From the NCBI GenBank assembly GCA_037176845.1, contig JAYKXP010000038.1, positions 1 through 64,000 of the forward strand: a stretch of 64,000 nt of DNA. The letters run 5' to 3'. Positions 1 through 11,794 of the stretch are shown here, in pieces. Each line of letters opens with the position of its first letter. Position 1 is the first letter of the stretch. The notes under the pieces are model-generated. The model saw nothing but the letters and a program-made list of their open reading frames with translations, ran no database searches and had not been told where the DNA came from. Position numbers and translations under genes: made by a program. Source of the stretch: Paramarasmius palmivorus (Eukaryota > Basidiomycota > Agaricomycetes > Agaricales > Marasmiaceae).

Positions 1-720
1 AACCAGGGGCCAGTCCAGTTGTGGAGGATAAAATGCTTGTCATGGTTCAACAGACCAGCACAGACCACGGAAAGCACCAGTGATCCCAATCCAGAACCTT
101 ACGACTTCCGGATCGTTTTCTTGCCACGCTCAGTCCCATTTATCATTATCCGACATCCTGCCAAAATTTGCCTACTCATACGCCCGTGTAGATCGGGCCG
201 TTTTGGCTTGGAACCCAAAGTAGATCCAATTACCCAAGTGGTATCCATGAAAATGCAACGGATGATATACGACTTTACGCTGCGTATTACGCAGCCAACT
301 TGAGCGAAGTGGATGGGAAGATAATCCACACCGGTCGTCATCGACGGGGACTCGATTAGTGGCAAATACCGTACAGATGGAGGAGCTTCCGACGCCTGGG
401 TTGGACAACTCATAGTTTCCTATTCTGGGATTCAGTTGAGTCCAGAATACGATAACGATGGAGCGAGGGCATACATTGAAAGGTCTGCAAAGTCCACTGG
501 AGTTATTCTTCCAGATCCAGTGAGTATTACGCTTCTTATGATCCTTTCCACGAGTCAATCTAACGATTGTCCACCAGGACGCACTGAAACCGATTGACCT
601 CGAGTACAGGCAAAGAAATGGGCAGATGAATGGGACGACAAAGCGCAGCGAGGATGAAAATGTTTAGAAGAGGCGATGGACGAGTACCAGTATCTGTTGG
701 AGCGTAGCAATATTGATTGA
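1..720 (+). CDS. 3' part of an unidentified gene, frames broken
   Basis: The region reads as protein in pieces that change frame, and it runs off the left edge of the window. One clean piece lies at about 365-520 and ends near a possible donor at 520; it contains a GQLIVSYSGIQLSPEYDNDG-like run. A second piece, at about 605-720, is rich in Trp, Asp and Glu and ends in YLLERSNID before a TGA at 718-720. Joining the last piece needs one or two single-base corrections near 640-665. I do not recognise the family. The pattern of good coding signal with isolated one-base shifts is the same as in TSR1 downstream, so I read it as a real gene with sequence errors or very recent decay. Confidence 0.35.
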
Positions 721-891
721 AAGTTGTATTTTATTACCAACATGTAGAATTAGCTATGCAGGTCCGAAAACTGAATTGTACGGGTGGGAGAGGAGCAAAA
801 GAGGAAGAAACCGTGGAAAAAAAGTTTGCCTGCCTTTAACCGGCAAACCGCAAAAGCACGTTTTGAACCTAAAATTTTTGCGAGCGCTCGT

Positions 892-1448
<557 letters not shown>

Positions 1449-1560
1449 CTCAACATCCACCAGAAATCGCTTCTCAGGCCTGCTTCCATCGTGGCTCGAT
1501 CAATCTCTGTGAAAGCTTAAAAATTTCATCAAAAAGATTTTGTGAACTCGATCCCAATAT

Positions 1561-4500
1561 CCAGAGGGACATCATCATCACCGTCATTGAAGCATGGTTG
1601 TCTGCTCTATTGCAAGTTCATATAGGATTAATCTGACGAACCAGCTGTTTGAATAAACTTTTTTTTTTATTTTTTTTTTCTTCTATAAAAAAAAAGCAAA
1701 TAAACCGTTCAAATCAAAGCACGCCACGAAGTCTTCACTGAAGGATGCAGCCAAAGTGTGTCGAAAAGTATTCTTAAGGGTTATATCTATTGGCTAAGCG
1801 TGAAAAAAAAACAATCCAGGTCGTATCGCTCGCCAGTCACCCAAATCAACTTCCACAAAAAGCAATGCTGCGCTCAGCTACGACATAATCGAGAATAATG
1901 CGAAGCAAGCACAGATGAAGAAAAGAAACGCAACTGGTGTCAGCAACCAGAACTGTTCAATGGAGTGGATGGGGCTCCTCGGATCGTCGCAGTGATTTCC
2001 TTTGACGGAAGATATCAGCTCGGCAAGCACTGTGAAGGCTTTAGCAGGATCTGTCGATGTTGCATCAGACAGACGGCCGTGGAGGTTGCAGAAAAGGGTA
2101 TCTGGAAAATGAGGTGCGTAGTTTTATTTTATCCCATCTGGGAAGTACTAATGATATCATATCCACAGAGCCGATCGGTTCAAAACATCTCTCCAGTTTA
2201 ATCACCGTGCCTTATCGGTGACTTCTACGGCAGTCTGGATGCCTGCAAAGTAGCCGACTACACCGTATTCGTCTTGTCACCAAGTGTCGAAGTTCAGCCT
2301 TGGGGAGACACATTGTTACGAACCCTACAGGCCCAGGGCCTTCCGGAGGTTGTTACTGATCGTTGCTTCAGATGATACCGTCGACTCAAAATCAAGACCT
2401 GGCATCCTCAAGTCTTTGCTATCATTCATGCAATACTTCGTGCCCGACCAAAAGAGGTTATTTGATTTACACTCTCACTCTGATACCTTGAATGCGCTTC
2501 GAGCATTATCGGAAGGAAAGCCCGAGGATGTTAAATGGCGCGACGGCCGAACTTTACATCGTCGGAGAATCCGTCGAGTGGACGATGGGACACTCAAAGT
2601 CACAGGAATTGTTCGTGGCTCAGGTTTCTCCGCAAAATCGGCTGGTACTCACATACCCAACTTCGGCGACTACCAAATAACTAAAGTCCGTAACTATTTT
2701 TCTTATCTTATCCTCGAAAGCTCACCTGTTAATAGATCGTGTCAGCACCAGCACCTAAGACACTCAAAATCGGGGCACAACAATGGGATGGAGGTTGAGC
2801 CGTCATTACTTGCTGAACCCGACGAGTCATCCGCAGATTCCCTTGTGTCCACGAACGATCCGGATGACATGGCTAATGAACAAACATGGCCAACAGAAGA
2901 GGAAATGAACGGAGGTGGCAAAGACATCACCGATTCAGTTATCCCTGAAGCCAAGGAAGGGACGACTCCTAAAGCAGTCAAACGTGTTCCGAAGGGTATG
3001 AGCGAGTATCAAGCGTCCTGGATAGTAGAGGACGACGAGGAAGGCGACGAAGACGACGAAACGGGAGATGAAAATGGGAAAGAGGTCGTGATGGACGAAG
3101 ACGAGCCTGAGGAAATGGGGGACCTGGTGGCCGATGAAGAGATGGAGACTGACACACGGAAAAGTGTAGCGTTCGAAGACCTGGACAACGAGGAAGAAGA
3201 AAAACAGTACGTACCACATTCTTTGATTCAGAGTTTGTGTAATTGACTTCGCGATACAGACTTGAGAGTTGGCGTAATCGCGAACGCGAGGAGGAAGATG
3301 ATCTCAACTTCCCAGACGAGATTGATACACCCCCGGTATCGTCCCTGCACGCGTGCGATTCCAGCGGTATCGAGGCATGCGATCGTTCAGAACCAGTCCT
3401 TTGGGATCCTTATGAAAACCTTCCTCGGGACTATGCACGTATATTTCAGTTTGAAGTTACAAGCGCACCGAGCGTGCCGTACGTCGGCGAGCTGAGCAGG
3501 AGGAAGGGTTATTGAGGCGAGTACTGTGTCGAGATTCATTTCACGCGCACAGAATGAACTTACTCGTCCTACGACCGGCAGCCGGGGTGTTCGTGTAACG
3601 GTATACATTCGAGATGTACCCCAAGATGCCGTCAATCAATCACCTTTTGTGCTTTACGCCTTGCAACAGCACGAGCACAAAGTGACTGTACTTCATTTCA
3701 CTATCCAGCGCAACACCGAGTATGACGGATCTGGGGATTATATATTCGGTTTTTATTTGTTGGGTCGAAGGTGGTATAGTCCTTTTTTCATTCCGTATCA
3801 TTGACTGATGTTTTCGCACTGGTCTTGGACCCAATTTGATATTATGTATCGACCTCGCAAACTACGCGTAAACCCAATCTATAGCCAGCATACTCGTGGT
3901 GGAGAAAGGGGGTTAATAACGTCCACAAAAAAAGTTTGAGCGGTAACCTCCGACATGGTGTTTTACATCCGTTGCTACCAATCTACGGACCGTGGTATTT
4001 GGCAAACAACATGTGTTCTGTTGAGAGAAACAGAAGATTTCTCAAGGTGCGGAGACCGACCCCACACAGCATTCTGTTATCTACCATTCATCTTCAACAA
4101 CTCCTCTGCTCACTTGATCATACATAATCGTGATTTCTGATTTGATCCCCAATCTTTCAGCTCCACAACTTGTGGCCATGGGTACATTCTTAGATCCTGA
4201 CACCACGCGAATTAACGCAAAAAGGATTATACTCACTGGCCATCCTTTCAAAGTCCACCAGAAGACTGCGACTGTGCGGTACATGTTCTTCAATCCTGGT
4301 AAGTCTTTTCACTCGTGTTGTTCTCGACGCTTCGTTGCTGAACGTACCACGTGTAGATGATATCCAATATTTCAAGCCTATCCAACTATATACAAAGCAC
4401 GGTCGCGTGGGGCATATTCGCGAGTCTCTTGGAACCCATGGATATCTAAAGGCCCACTTTGACGGGCCCATCAATCAAATGGACACGGTATGCATGTCGC

Positions 4501-4604
4501 TATACAAACGTGTCTATCCAAAGTGGGCTACCCTGTGGAAACAAGAGTGTTTAAACTCAGGAGTGGCGCAAAAGCACGGGGATTCGGACGCTATGGAAGA
4601 GTAA
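1561..4604 (+). CDS. TSR1: TSR1-like 40S ribosome biogenesis factor, frame-broken
   Basis: Tsr1 is a GTPase-like protein, related to Bms1 but without GTP hydrolysis, that acts in late 40S subunit maturation. All parts are visible in order: a His-rich start followed by [13 protein letters not shown] (about 1561-1760), the [10 protein letters not shown] region (1965), [17 protein letters not shown] (2222-2280), an AARP2CN-like part ending [12 protein letters not shown] (2655-2690), an acidic linker (2780-3210), [18 protein letters not shown] (3405-3455), [13 protein letters not shown] (3663-3700), and the C-terminal domain with [20 protein letters not shown] and [10 protein letters not shown], ending at a TAA near 4602. 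More than ten one-base gains or losses break the frame (for example near 2190, 2215, 2360, 2575, 2635, 3330, 3400, 3915-3990), while the residues on either side stay highly conserved. Substitution-type decay is scarce, so I favour consensus errors over a true pseudogene. Confidence 0.85.
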
Positions 4605-4957
4605 TGTTTATGGGTGAGAGATATCGACTCGGAGTAGGAGTCGGAAGGTGGTTTGCTTATCGTTGATGTACTGAATATGATATACTCCCTGTTGTACAGA
4701 TAGAAGGGAAGACAGATGTCAGAGGCGATGGTGAAGCTATCCCCTTTACAAAGCTCGTTGGAAATTGCCAAAACTCAAGTGCTCGATGCTCTTTTCGTTC
4801 TCTAGTAAGTACGTACACGACGGACCCAGGTGGCCAGTTCGCCGATGGTAAATTAAGTCATCAAGCACCGGATCAGATAGCCCCAGTCCTTCCCCGTACC
4901 CTGTTTCTTGGGATTGAATTTTTGCTTACTCCACAAGTCTCTATCTTATGGTTTTAG
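4605..4957. other. Intergenic or 3' UTR, no gene seen
   Basis: Follows the TSR1 stop codon. Short open stretches occur but none has recognisable motifs or clear splice-flanked coding structure. It probably holds the TSR1 3' untranslated region and the upstream region of the coding-like stretch that follows. Confidence 0.4.
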
Positions 4958-5689
4958 ATTTTGGGGGGCAACGTCAAAGTTCGCCGTCAAGTTCCGTGAC
5001 AGCCTGCGCAATCTCATATCCGCAGAGAATTTTGGGTACGCTGGGGCGTTGAGGCAGGGCGTCCGGTGCTTTCACTCTACTTAAGTGCCTCACCCGCAGC
5101 CTTCGGCTCACAGAATGCAGTTCCAGGAACCATAGACGCTTCTTGGGCTTGGACTCCTTCTTAGTGATATCATCTTGAATACGATCGTGAGTTTTGTTCC
5201 CATTTATTTCGTCAGTGTCGACGTCCCGCCGTTGCGAAAGCAGTGTCAATAATGGTAATGGGTGCGTCAGTTGAAGGGATAGGTATGCCTGCCGATGTCA
5301 AGACTTCTGGAATGGTCAAGACTAAACTGAAATTTGTATTGCGGCAGAAAGCCACCGACCGAAGATTCAAAGGTCCATCAGGTTGTTATTCCTTTAGGGT
5401 TGATAACATCGACTAATTGGGACTCTTTGGGACGTCCTGGGACCCGTGGCAGGGTCCATATTGCTATACATGAGAGGGTTCTGCGATCCTCGTGGTACAT
5501 TGAACAAAAAATACAAGCTTTTGCGTGCTGGCGCTGAGAGGTGATGTAGGTGTGTCGTCATCTTGGACCTGGAGCTTCTGGAAGGGACAGAATGAGTCAC
5601 CTATCGCAACGCCCGAAGAGATAGAAGCTGAACGAGGAGCTATTGACATGAACGGTCCTATATTGCGTGGTATATATAATGTTCTGTGA
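4958..5689 (+). other. Coding-like stretch, unidentified
   Basis: Several short segments read like protein on the plus strand but in different frames: a WGATSKFAVKFRDSLRNL piece near 4960-5090, a SPAAFGSQNAVPGTIDASWA piece near 5085-5165, and a final piece near 5555-5689 containing WTWSFWKGQNESPIATPEEI and ending in YNVL before a TGA at 5687-5689. Introns could separate some of them, but one-base shifts like those in TSR1 are also possible. No family was recognised. A short minus-strand frame at 4974-5249 overlaps the first segments and is a less convincing alternative. Confidence 0.3.
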
Positions 5690-6016
5690 GGGTGACTAGT
5701 ATACAGAATGCGGTGTAAGAGATATTCTACAATGATTCACGGAGCAGTCGTGATCACAATTTAACAGCAACAGTAAGGTATTATGCGTGTAACCGAAGGG
5801 TACGTCAATCAGATAGATACCCCCAGCTTTTGAGACGATGGCGACTAATATATGGAGCACGTCTTGTAGTTGGAACGATAGATGCTCCCAATCAATGTCC
5901 AAAAAAGAAGACTGCAGATGACCAGATTCCACGTCAGCGAGCTAGGGGTGTACGATCCTGAGGCTAGGACGCACCCAAAAGTGAAGCCGAAATGAAGCAG
6001 GTCGGGGTAGAAATGA

Positions 6017-6311
6017 TTATGCCCGTATTGCTTGTCGTGAAGGTTCTGTGTGGCTCGAACGACCGCACTTTTGCTGGCTCGTGGTTTTACCTACGAATGG
6101 TGTGTTAGCTCGTGCGAAGGAATAAAGATGGATGTTGCACACCTAACGACCGAGCAAGTTTGAGATAGTTATGTCTATGTGATGCGGGGAGCTTGGCAGC
6201 AGCGAGCTCATCCTTGTCGAGTGATAGACGAGCTGCAGAGAACTGACGAAGGGTATATTCTGCAAGCTGTTGAGAGTAGCGTTGACGTTCGACTTCAGAG
6301 GAGAAGGCCAT
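6017..6311 (-). CDS. Small hypothetical protein, two exons
   Basis: Exon 1 starts at 6311 and encodes a hydrophilic, mostly helical-looking segment (MAFSSEVERQRYSQQLAEY and onward) ending near LKLARSL. A GT donor at 6142 and an AG acceptor at 6091 define a 52-nt intron, the usual size in this window. Exon 2 adds a Ser/Gln/Arg-rich tail and a TAA at 6017-6019, giving roughly 80 residues. No transmembrane segment or signal peptide is visible. It lies just downstream of the CLC channel gene on the same strand. I do not recognise the family. The 3' half is less certain, because another acceptor could give a different tail. Confidence 0.45.
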
Positions 6312-6603
6312 CGTGAGAGTTAGTGGGAGGTTCGGAGAGTGTAGAAAATGTCCGAGTGGTTGTGGATGGGAGTGAAGAACAAGGGAAGCATAGGACAGGT
6401 ATTTATATGTTTTAGCTTACTTGCCAGCCAGAGTTTGATCTTCTGAATGCCCACTCCACCTTTTTCGCGCTTAGGAGGCAAATGACCGTCTTTGACGTCA
6501 CCGAGCCCCGGCGGCTTCGCCGATCATTCTGGAGCCACTCCGTGACTCTGGCCGATCACACCGTCACAACGTTCTATCCCCATTCAAGGATTTTTCAAAT
6601 TTG

Positions 6604-9600
6604 TCACCGACCCAATATCCGCCGCCCCCAAGATGTAACACGAAACACGATACCTGAAGCCCACGACCAAACCTCTTCAAGAATCCCATCCAGTCCTCCT
6701 CGTTCATCCCATGAAGGTTCGTGGTGCAATTTTTCAGTCGCAGTAAACCGGAGCACGTCCTTGACTGTGACAAGTCCCACCAAGGCTCCATGGTCCTCCA
6801 CTAGTATGACGCGAGGGCTACAGGTCTTCGTCAATCTCGAGAACTTCCGGTGGAGATGAAGTGAATTAAACACGTACCCCATCCGCTTGAACAGTTGCAT
6901 CACCACCTCCAAGGGCAGCTGTGGGGATACAGTCATTGGTGTCTGTATCGTAGTGGTGTTAGCTGTACTCTTCACCTTTTCTTGATCTGCGTACCTGGTT
7001 GACCCATGGCCAAAATTTGAGCTCTTCTCCTGTCGATGCCGACTCCAATATGGTCTCGGATGCTTCCTCTTCTACCTCTTCTCCACCCAATGCCAGGTTC
7101 ATATGCTCTTGGTCACGATTCCCGTCGGCGGAAAACGAACAGAGCGTGTCTGGATTTACACCCCGCATACTTTCAAATCGCTCTGTAACACTTGGTGAAT
7201 ATGACGCCACTGCTATGGAGAAGTAACGGTGCAGACCTAGTGCAAATCGAAGCTCTGTTCGTCCAATGTATCCGACAAGCGTCCGCGTCTCATCCGCTGA
7301 AACAATTGGAAAACATCGCACCTCGCATTCCGATAGGATTGCCTCTAATGACGATGCAAATGAACAGGTTGGAGGTCTGGAAGGCTCATTCGTTTAACAA
7401 AACTCACCGATATCCTTCACCTGAAGCCCAGACTCTGCGAGCGTCACCATTTCCTTCCGCATTACGGCGGATACTGAAATTGGAAGAAAATATTTCAGCT
7501 GGTCGACACCTCTTCCGTCGAACCAATGACAATGTTAACTACGAACCTGAGACATTATATGCATGATCCTCCTTCTCAAGGAACGGAAACCCGTTGAAAC
7601 GAATCATCTCGTCGGCGATCCCAGTGACGCCTAGTAAATCTCCGACAGCTTTGGTCACCAAAAGAACGATCTGGAAAATAGAAATTTGAAATTAGCGGGA
7701 CAATGCGGCGTTCGTCGTAGTTCTTGCTTGCCATTGTAGGTAAGATATATGTTAATGCACCTGTCAGCTCAAACATGATAACCACGACCGTTACAGTGAT
7801 GCGCATAATGCCGCTAGAAGGCATGAGCTTCCTGGAAATCAACATACACAAGAATCACAAACCTGAGCGCGGCGGCTGCGCCGAGGAAAGCATATGTGCC
7901 GGGTGTGATGCAAGGGAAGTTGGGATCGCAATAGGCAAATATTCCGGACTGGGGGTAGGCGCTGGAGGATCATTCATCAATTCAACGGATCCTCGGACGA
8001 TTTTGCCTTCCTCACCGGTACATGGCCTTCACCATGATACCTATCACCCTTCCAAATGACGCACCAATAGCCATGGAAGGTACGAATATTCCCGCAGGGA
8101 CTTTACAGCCATAGGATATGACAACCAACCCTATGCGGATAATCGTAGCCAGGATGAGTGAATTAGCGATTCTCCATTGCGAACCCGTCCTAAATCGCAG
8201 CACAGACGTCAGCCATGTCTTCACCGATCTCTCCGGCGAAAATACTCACTGGCATATATCGGTATTAGCGTTGTCACACTCTCTAAACAGCACCGCCATA
8301 CTTTCCGTCATATCTATTCTCAAGAATCGGTTAAAGTAGCCTATGACGGCCGTGATGGTGGCCAATATGACAGCCTCAGATACGCCATGATTGGCCAGGT
8401 GTTTACGTCTAAACGCTGCTACTTGGAGGTTAAACTTGACGACGAACGCTCCGTATAAGCCCTGTGATTGATCAAACCGAGGTGAGTGAATTGTGAGATC
8501 CATGAAGAAAGAAGATCTGTACTCCAAACACTCCAAGTATGACGAAGAATATGATTTCAAAGAAGTGCCAGTCGCGGTCATATGTGACCTGGAAAAGGAC
8601 GAGCTTTCCCGTACGGAAGGGGTTCATTGCCTGGAGCGGGAAGTTAGAGGATGGCCTGATCCGGGATGGAGTCAAACACATACGGAGAGAGTGAACGTGG
8701 CCATGAGTGCACAGAAAAAGCTTCTCCACAGGGTCTTGATGTTAAAGTTTGAGCTCATTTCCTATGATGCCTTGTCAGCGGTCAGATAAGCAATGTGAAG
8801 GATGTGGTGGTACCTCGATAGAGAATAAGACTCCGCCAATGGGTGAACCGAAAGCAACAGCAACCCCTGCCGCACTGGCAGCCGTTATTATCTCTCGCAT
8901 CTTCCCTAGATCCCTCGTTGTCAGATTCACTGAAGGTATAAGTTGTGATAGAGTTTTACCTTGGCTTCTTGAGAATTTCTTGAACATCCCTGCGACTAGC
9001 GAACCAACGCAACATGCGACATGGACTGAGGGACCCTCCTTTCCCACTGATAACCCGGAAGCTATTACAAGCGGCTGGTTGCGTCAGTTGGAGAGAAGAG
9101 GTTGATGTGACCAAAATAACATACTAATGTAATGCTCTTGATGAAAAACGTCGCGAAGCCCAGGAAACCCTTCATCTTAAACCCAGCGAGGATACACTTG
9201 ATCTCCGAAATGCCTGAACCTGCGGCATACTTGGCTAGTGACCGCACTAGATGTGCCGCAGTAAAAGAGAAAACAGTCTGATTTCGGGATGTCAGCGAAA
9301 CAAGCCGAAAGTCGAAGGAAAGTCGCGTACCGCAAATAAAACATAAATAACATATCTAGCAGGTGTAACGGTGCTCCATGGATGCCACGACTGGCACGCG
9401 TCAGTTTCTTCCCCCTCTATCTCCCAACAACAGAACTGCTGGTTCAACCACCATCCGTCTGAGCAGTATCCCATCTTGATGTCGGATAACCATTCCGTGA
9501 CTATTGAAATTAGAGCTGCATCGACGCCTATACATATTCCTGGAAGACGCGTTAGTTGCTATGAATGCCAGCGAGGATGTACCACAACTCACCAACTAGA

Positions 9601-9890
9601 CTGACTACAAACCAACTCTGACCAGCATCTACTGCTCTCCTTAATAGGGTCCGTAGCCAGCTCAGAACCCTCTGTATTGGTGAACCTCGCTGGATGAAGG
9701 TTTCATTTACACCCTTTGCATTTCGTATCCGTCTATTCCGTTCGAGAATTGAATCCTCAATCCAGTCTGTGAAGCGTGCTTTAGAAAAGGGTCTAGACTT
9801 CAATTGTTTATGCTAACCTATCGTAGTAAAGTCCTCATAGCGTCTGATCTTCTCGAGTTCGTCGTCGTCGAGGAGGCCGTCTCGTGGCAT
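6604..9890 (-). CDS. CLC-type voltage-gated chloride channel/antiporter
   Basis: A CLC-family transporter moves chloride, often in exchange for protons, across Golgi, endosomal or vacuolar membranes; yeast has one, Gef1. The gene is split by many short introns. Exon 1 (9890 down) gives [20 protein letters not shown] and then FTTI; after an intron, [14 protein letters not shown] follows. Diagnostic motifs in order are [30 protein letters not shown] (the gating glutamate is in GKEGP), [35 protein letters not shown] and [20 protein letters not shown]. Two C-terminal CBS domains follow: one around [19 protein letters not shown] and one around [20 protein letters not shown]. The junctions I checked (for example KDIE to AILSEC, WVNQ to TPMTV, KRMG to PRVI) all stay in frame, so the gene looks intact. 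The stop is at 6604. The family is certain; the exact exon list is not. Confidence 0.9.
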
Positions 9891-10164
9891 AGCATAGGTT
9901 GTGGGTAAGCGCGAATGAGCAGGCTGGACACTGTCAATCGACAAGCGCCCAATATGCTTTTGGTCTCCACCACGACCTCCACTTTCTCAAACTTATTCTG
10001 GAATCGTCAAAGCAAGATGTCTGTTCGGTTCTCGATACTAGGGGGTATAGACGGTTATCGAATATCCGACGATTTATCACGAGCAATGGTGATACCTATT
10101 AGTGCACGTCCGATTCCCATGACTTCGTTCGGTTTACCCCAACTCTCGGAACTGTTTCACCATC
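9891..10164. promoter_or_regulatory. Divergent intergenic region, CLC channel / SDR
   Basis: 274 bp separate the start codons of the minus-strand channel and the plus-strand dehydrogenase, so both promoters must lie here. I see no clear TATA box or repeated element. Confidence 0.4.
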
Positions 10165-11532
10165 ATGTCTACCCCAGCAACCGAAGCAGTCCACATCCCA
10201 GACGAAAAGCTCTTTGAACATGCAGGAAGGTTGAAAGATAAGGTTATTTTGATCACTGGTGTTTTGTCCTTTGCCTGGAGTCGAATCGCGTCTGAGATTT
10301 TATTAGGTGCTGCAAATGGTATCGGAAAGGAGACCGCTGTCCAAATGGCTTCATATGGGTTTGTCCACACCTACTTCGTCTCCATGATACATTACTTCAA
10401 TTTACTATACAGTGGAAAGATCATCATAGCTGACCGCGACTTTCCTGGTGCAGAGAGGGCTGCGCAAGAGATACGAAATGCCGGAGGGTATGTCTTGCGC
10501 TTATTTTCGTTGGTCATTTTGAAACATTCAACTTACAGAACTGCCTACCCGTTTAAATGTGATGTTACGGTTTGGGACGATGTCATCGCAATGTACGAAT
10601 ATGCCATCGACAATTTCGGTGTGGTGGATGTCGTGGTAGGTCTTTACTCATGGTCTCATTGCATCAGTCTAATGAGACGCCAGATCCCCAATGCCGGAGT
10701 TGGCGAGATCGAAAGGTTCGACGTTCAACTGGACGCCAACAACAAACCGAAGCAACTCGGTTACAAGACCATTCAAGTCAATTTGATGGGTGCACTCAAT
10801 AGTAACTGAGCTACCTTCCATTATTTAGAGTGTCGTATTGAAATTCTCTTCCAGCCATTCAACCTGCACGTCACTACCTTCTCAAGAATCACCAAGAAGG
10901 GGATTTGAAGGCAGTTGTTGTGCTTGGGTCAATGGGTGAGAAGTCGAACGGTACACCAGTATTGCGCGTTTTCTCACTTTCATTCAGCATCCTGGCTCGC
11001 AATTCCTGAAGGTCCGCAATACACCGCTTCGAAGCATGCAATGCTGGGTGTCATGCGTTCGCTGCACCCTGTTTACAGTCAACTCGGAATCCGAATTGCA
11101 TCAATCCATCCATGGTTCGCAGACACAGGCATTGTTCCGCTTCCTGCAAAGTTATTCATGCTAGGCATACCATACACGCCTGTGCCGAGAATTTCTGGTG
11201 CTATTGTCTACGCAGCGACAAACCCAGACCCCGCGACCAGTGGATGTGCATACATGCTTCTAGATGATGGGCCTGTATTCAAGATTCCGAAAGAAGAGTT
11301 CAAGCTGGGGATCTACAAGCTGGTCGACGAGAGATCTAACGCGTTGATGAGGTTTGTCTCTTCGTTTGCCGTAGTAGGCTTTACGTGTTGTCTGATTAAG
11401 ATTCCTAGAGCGACGGGCGTGTTGGTCTTGTTGCGGCGCAAGGCGGGAAAGATCTTGAGAACACTTTTCTCCTTGCTTGCTGTTTATGCAGCTTGGACGT
11501 GGTACAGAAGTGGCAAGACGCTCTGGTCATGA
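10165..11532 (+). CDS. Short-chain dehydrogenase/reductase with C-terminal membrane anchor
   Basis: A classical SDR, an NAD(P)-dependent oxidoreductase. The nucleotide-binding motif TGAANGIG forms across an intron whose GT donor lies in 10255-10260 and whose acceptor ends just before 10307. Further exons give GKIIIADRDFPGAERAA, the CDVT region, and PNAGVGE (the NNAG-type motif). The catalytic Ser in VVLGSMASWLAIPEG and YTASK, with catalytic Tyr and Lys, come next. After the core there is a basic/hydrophobic tail (VLVLLRRKAGKILRTLFSLL then AVYAAWTWY) that could be a tail anchor. The pattern resembles the 15-hydroxyprostaglandin dehydrogenase-like SDR group, but the substrate cannot be told. 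The start at 10165 precedes a short hydrophilic leader; the stop is at 11532. All joins stay in frame. Confidence 0.85.
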
Positions 11533-11794
11533 TGTTCAGTACATTTTCCTTTTGTACACTTTTCTGATTCGAATGAGCTAATCTATTTATGGAGTGGAAC
11601 CCTCGCTTTGTTCATGTTATGAGTGCAGGCTTTCACCTTCCTTTGCTGGTTAGATGACGGGATATGGGTCCGTGCGCGGCACTACTTAACGACAACCACC
11701 ACAGACGGATTCCATTTACATTTAAACTCGAACACGTCTCTTCCCTCCCGTCGTGTCACTCCCTTGAAAACCATTTTTCACTGTTTTCCCCACT

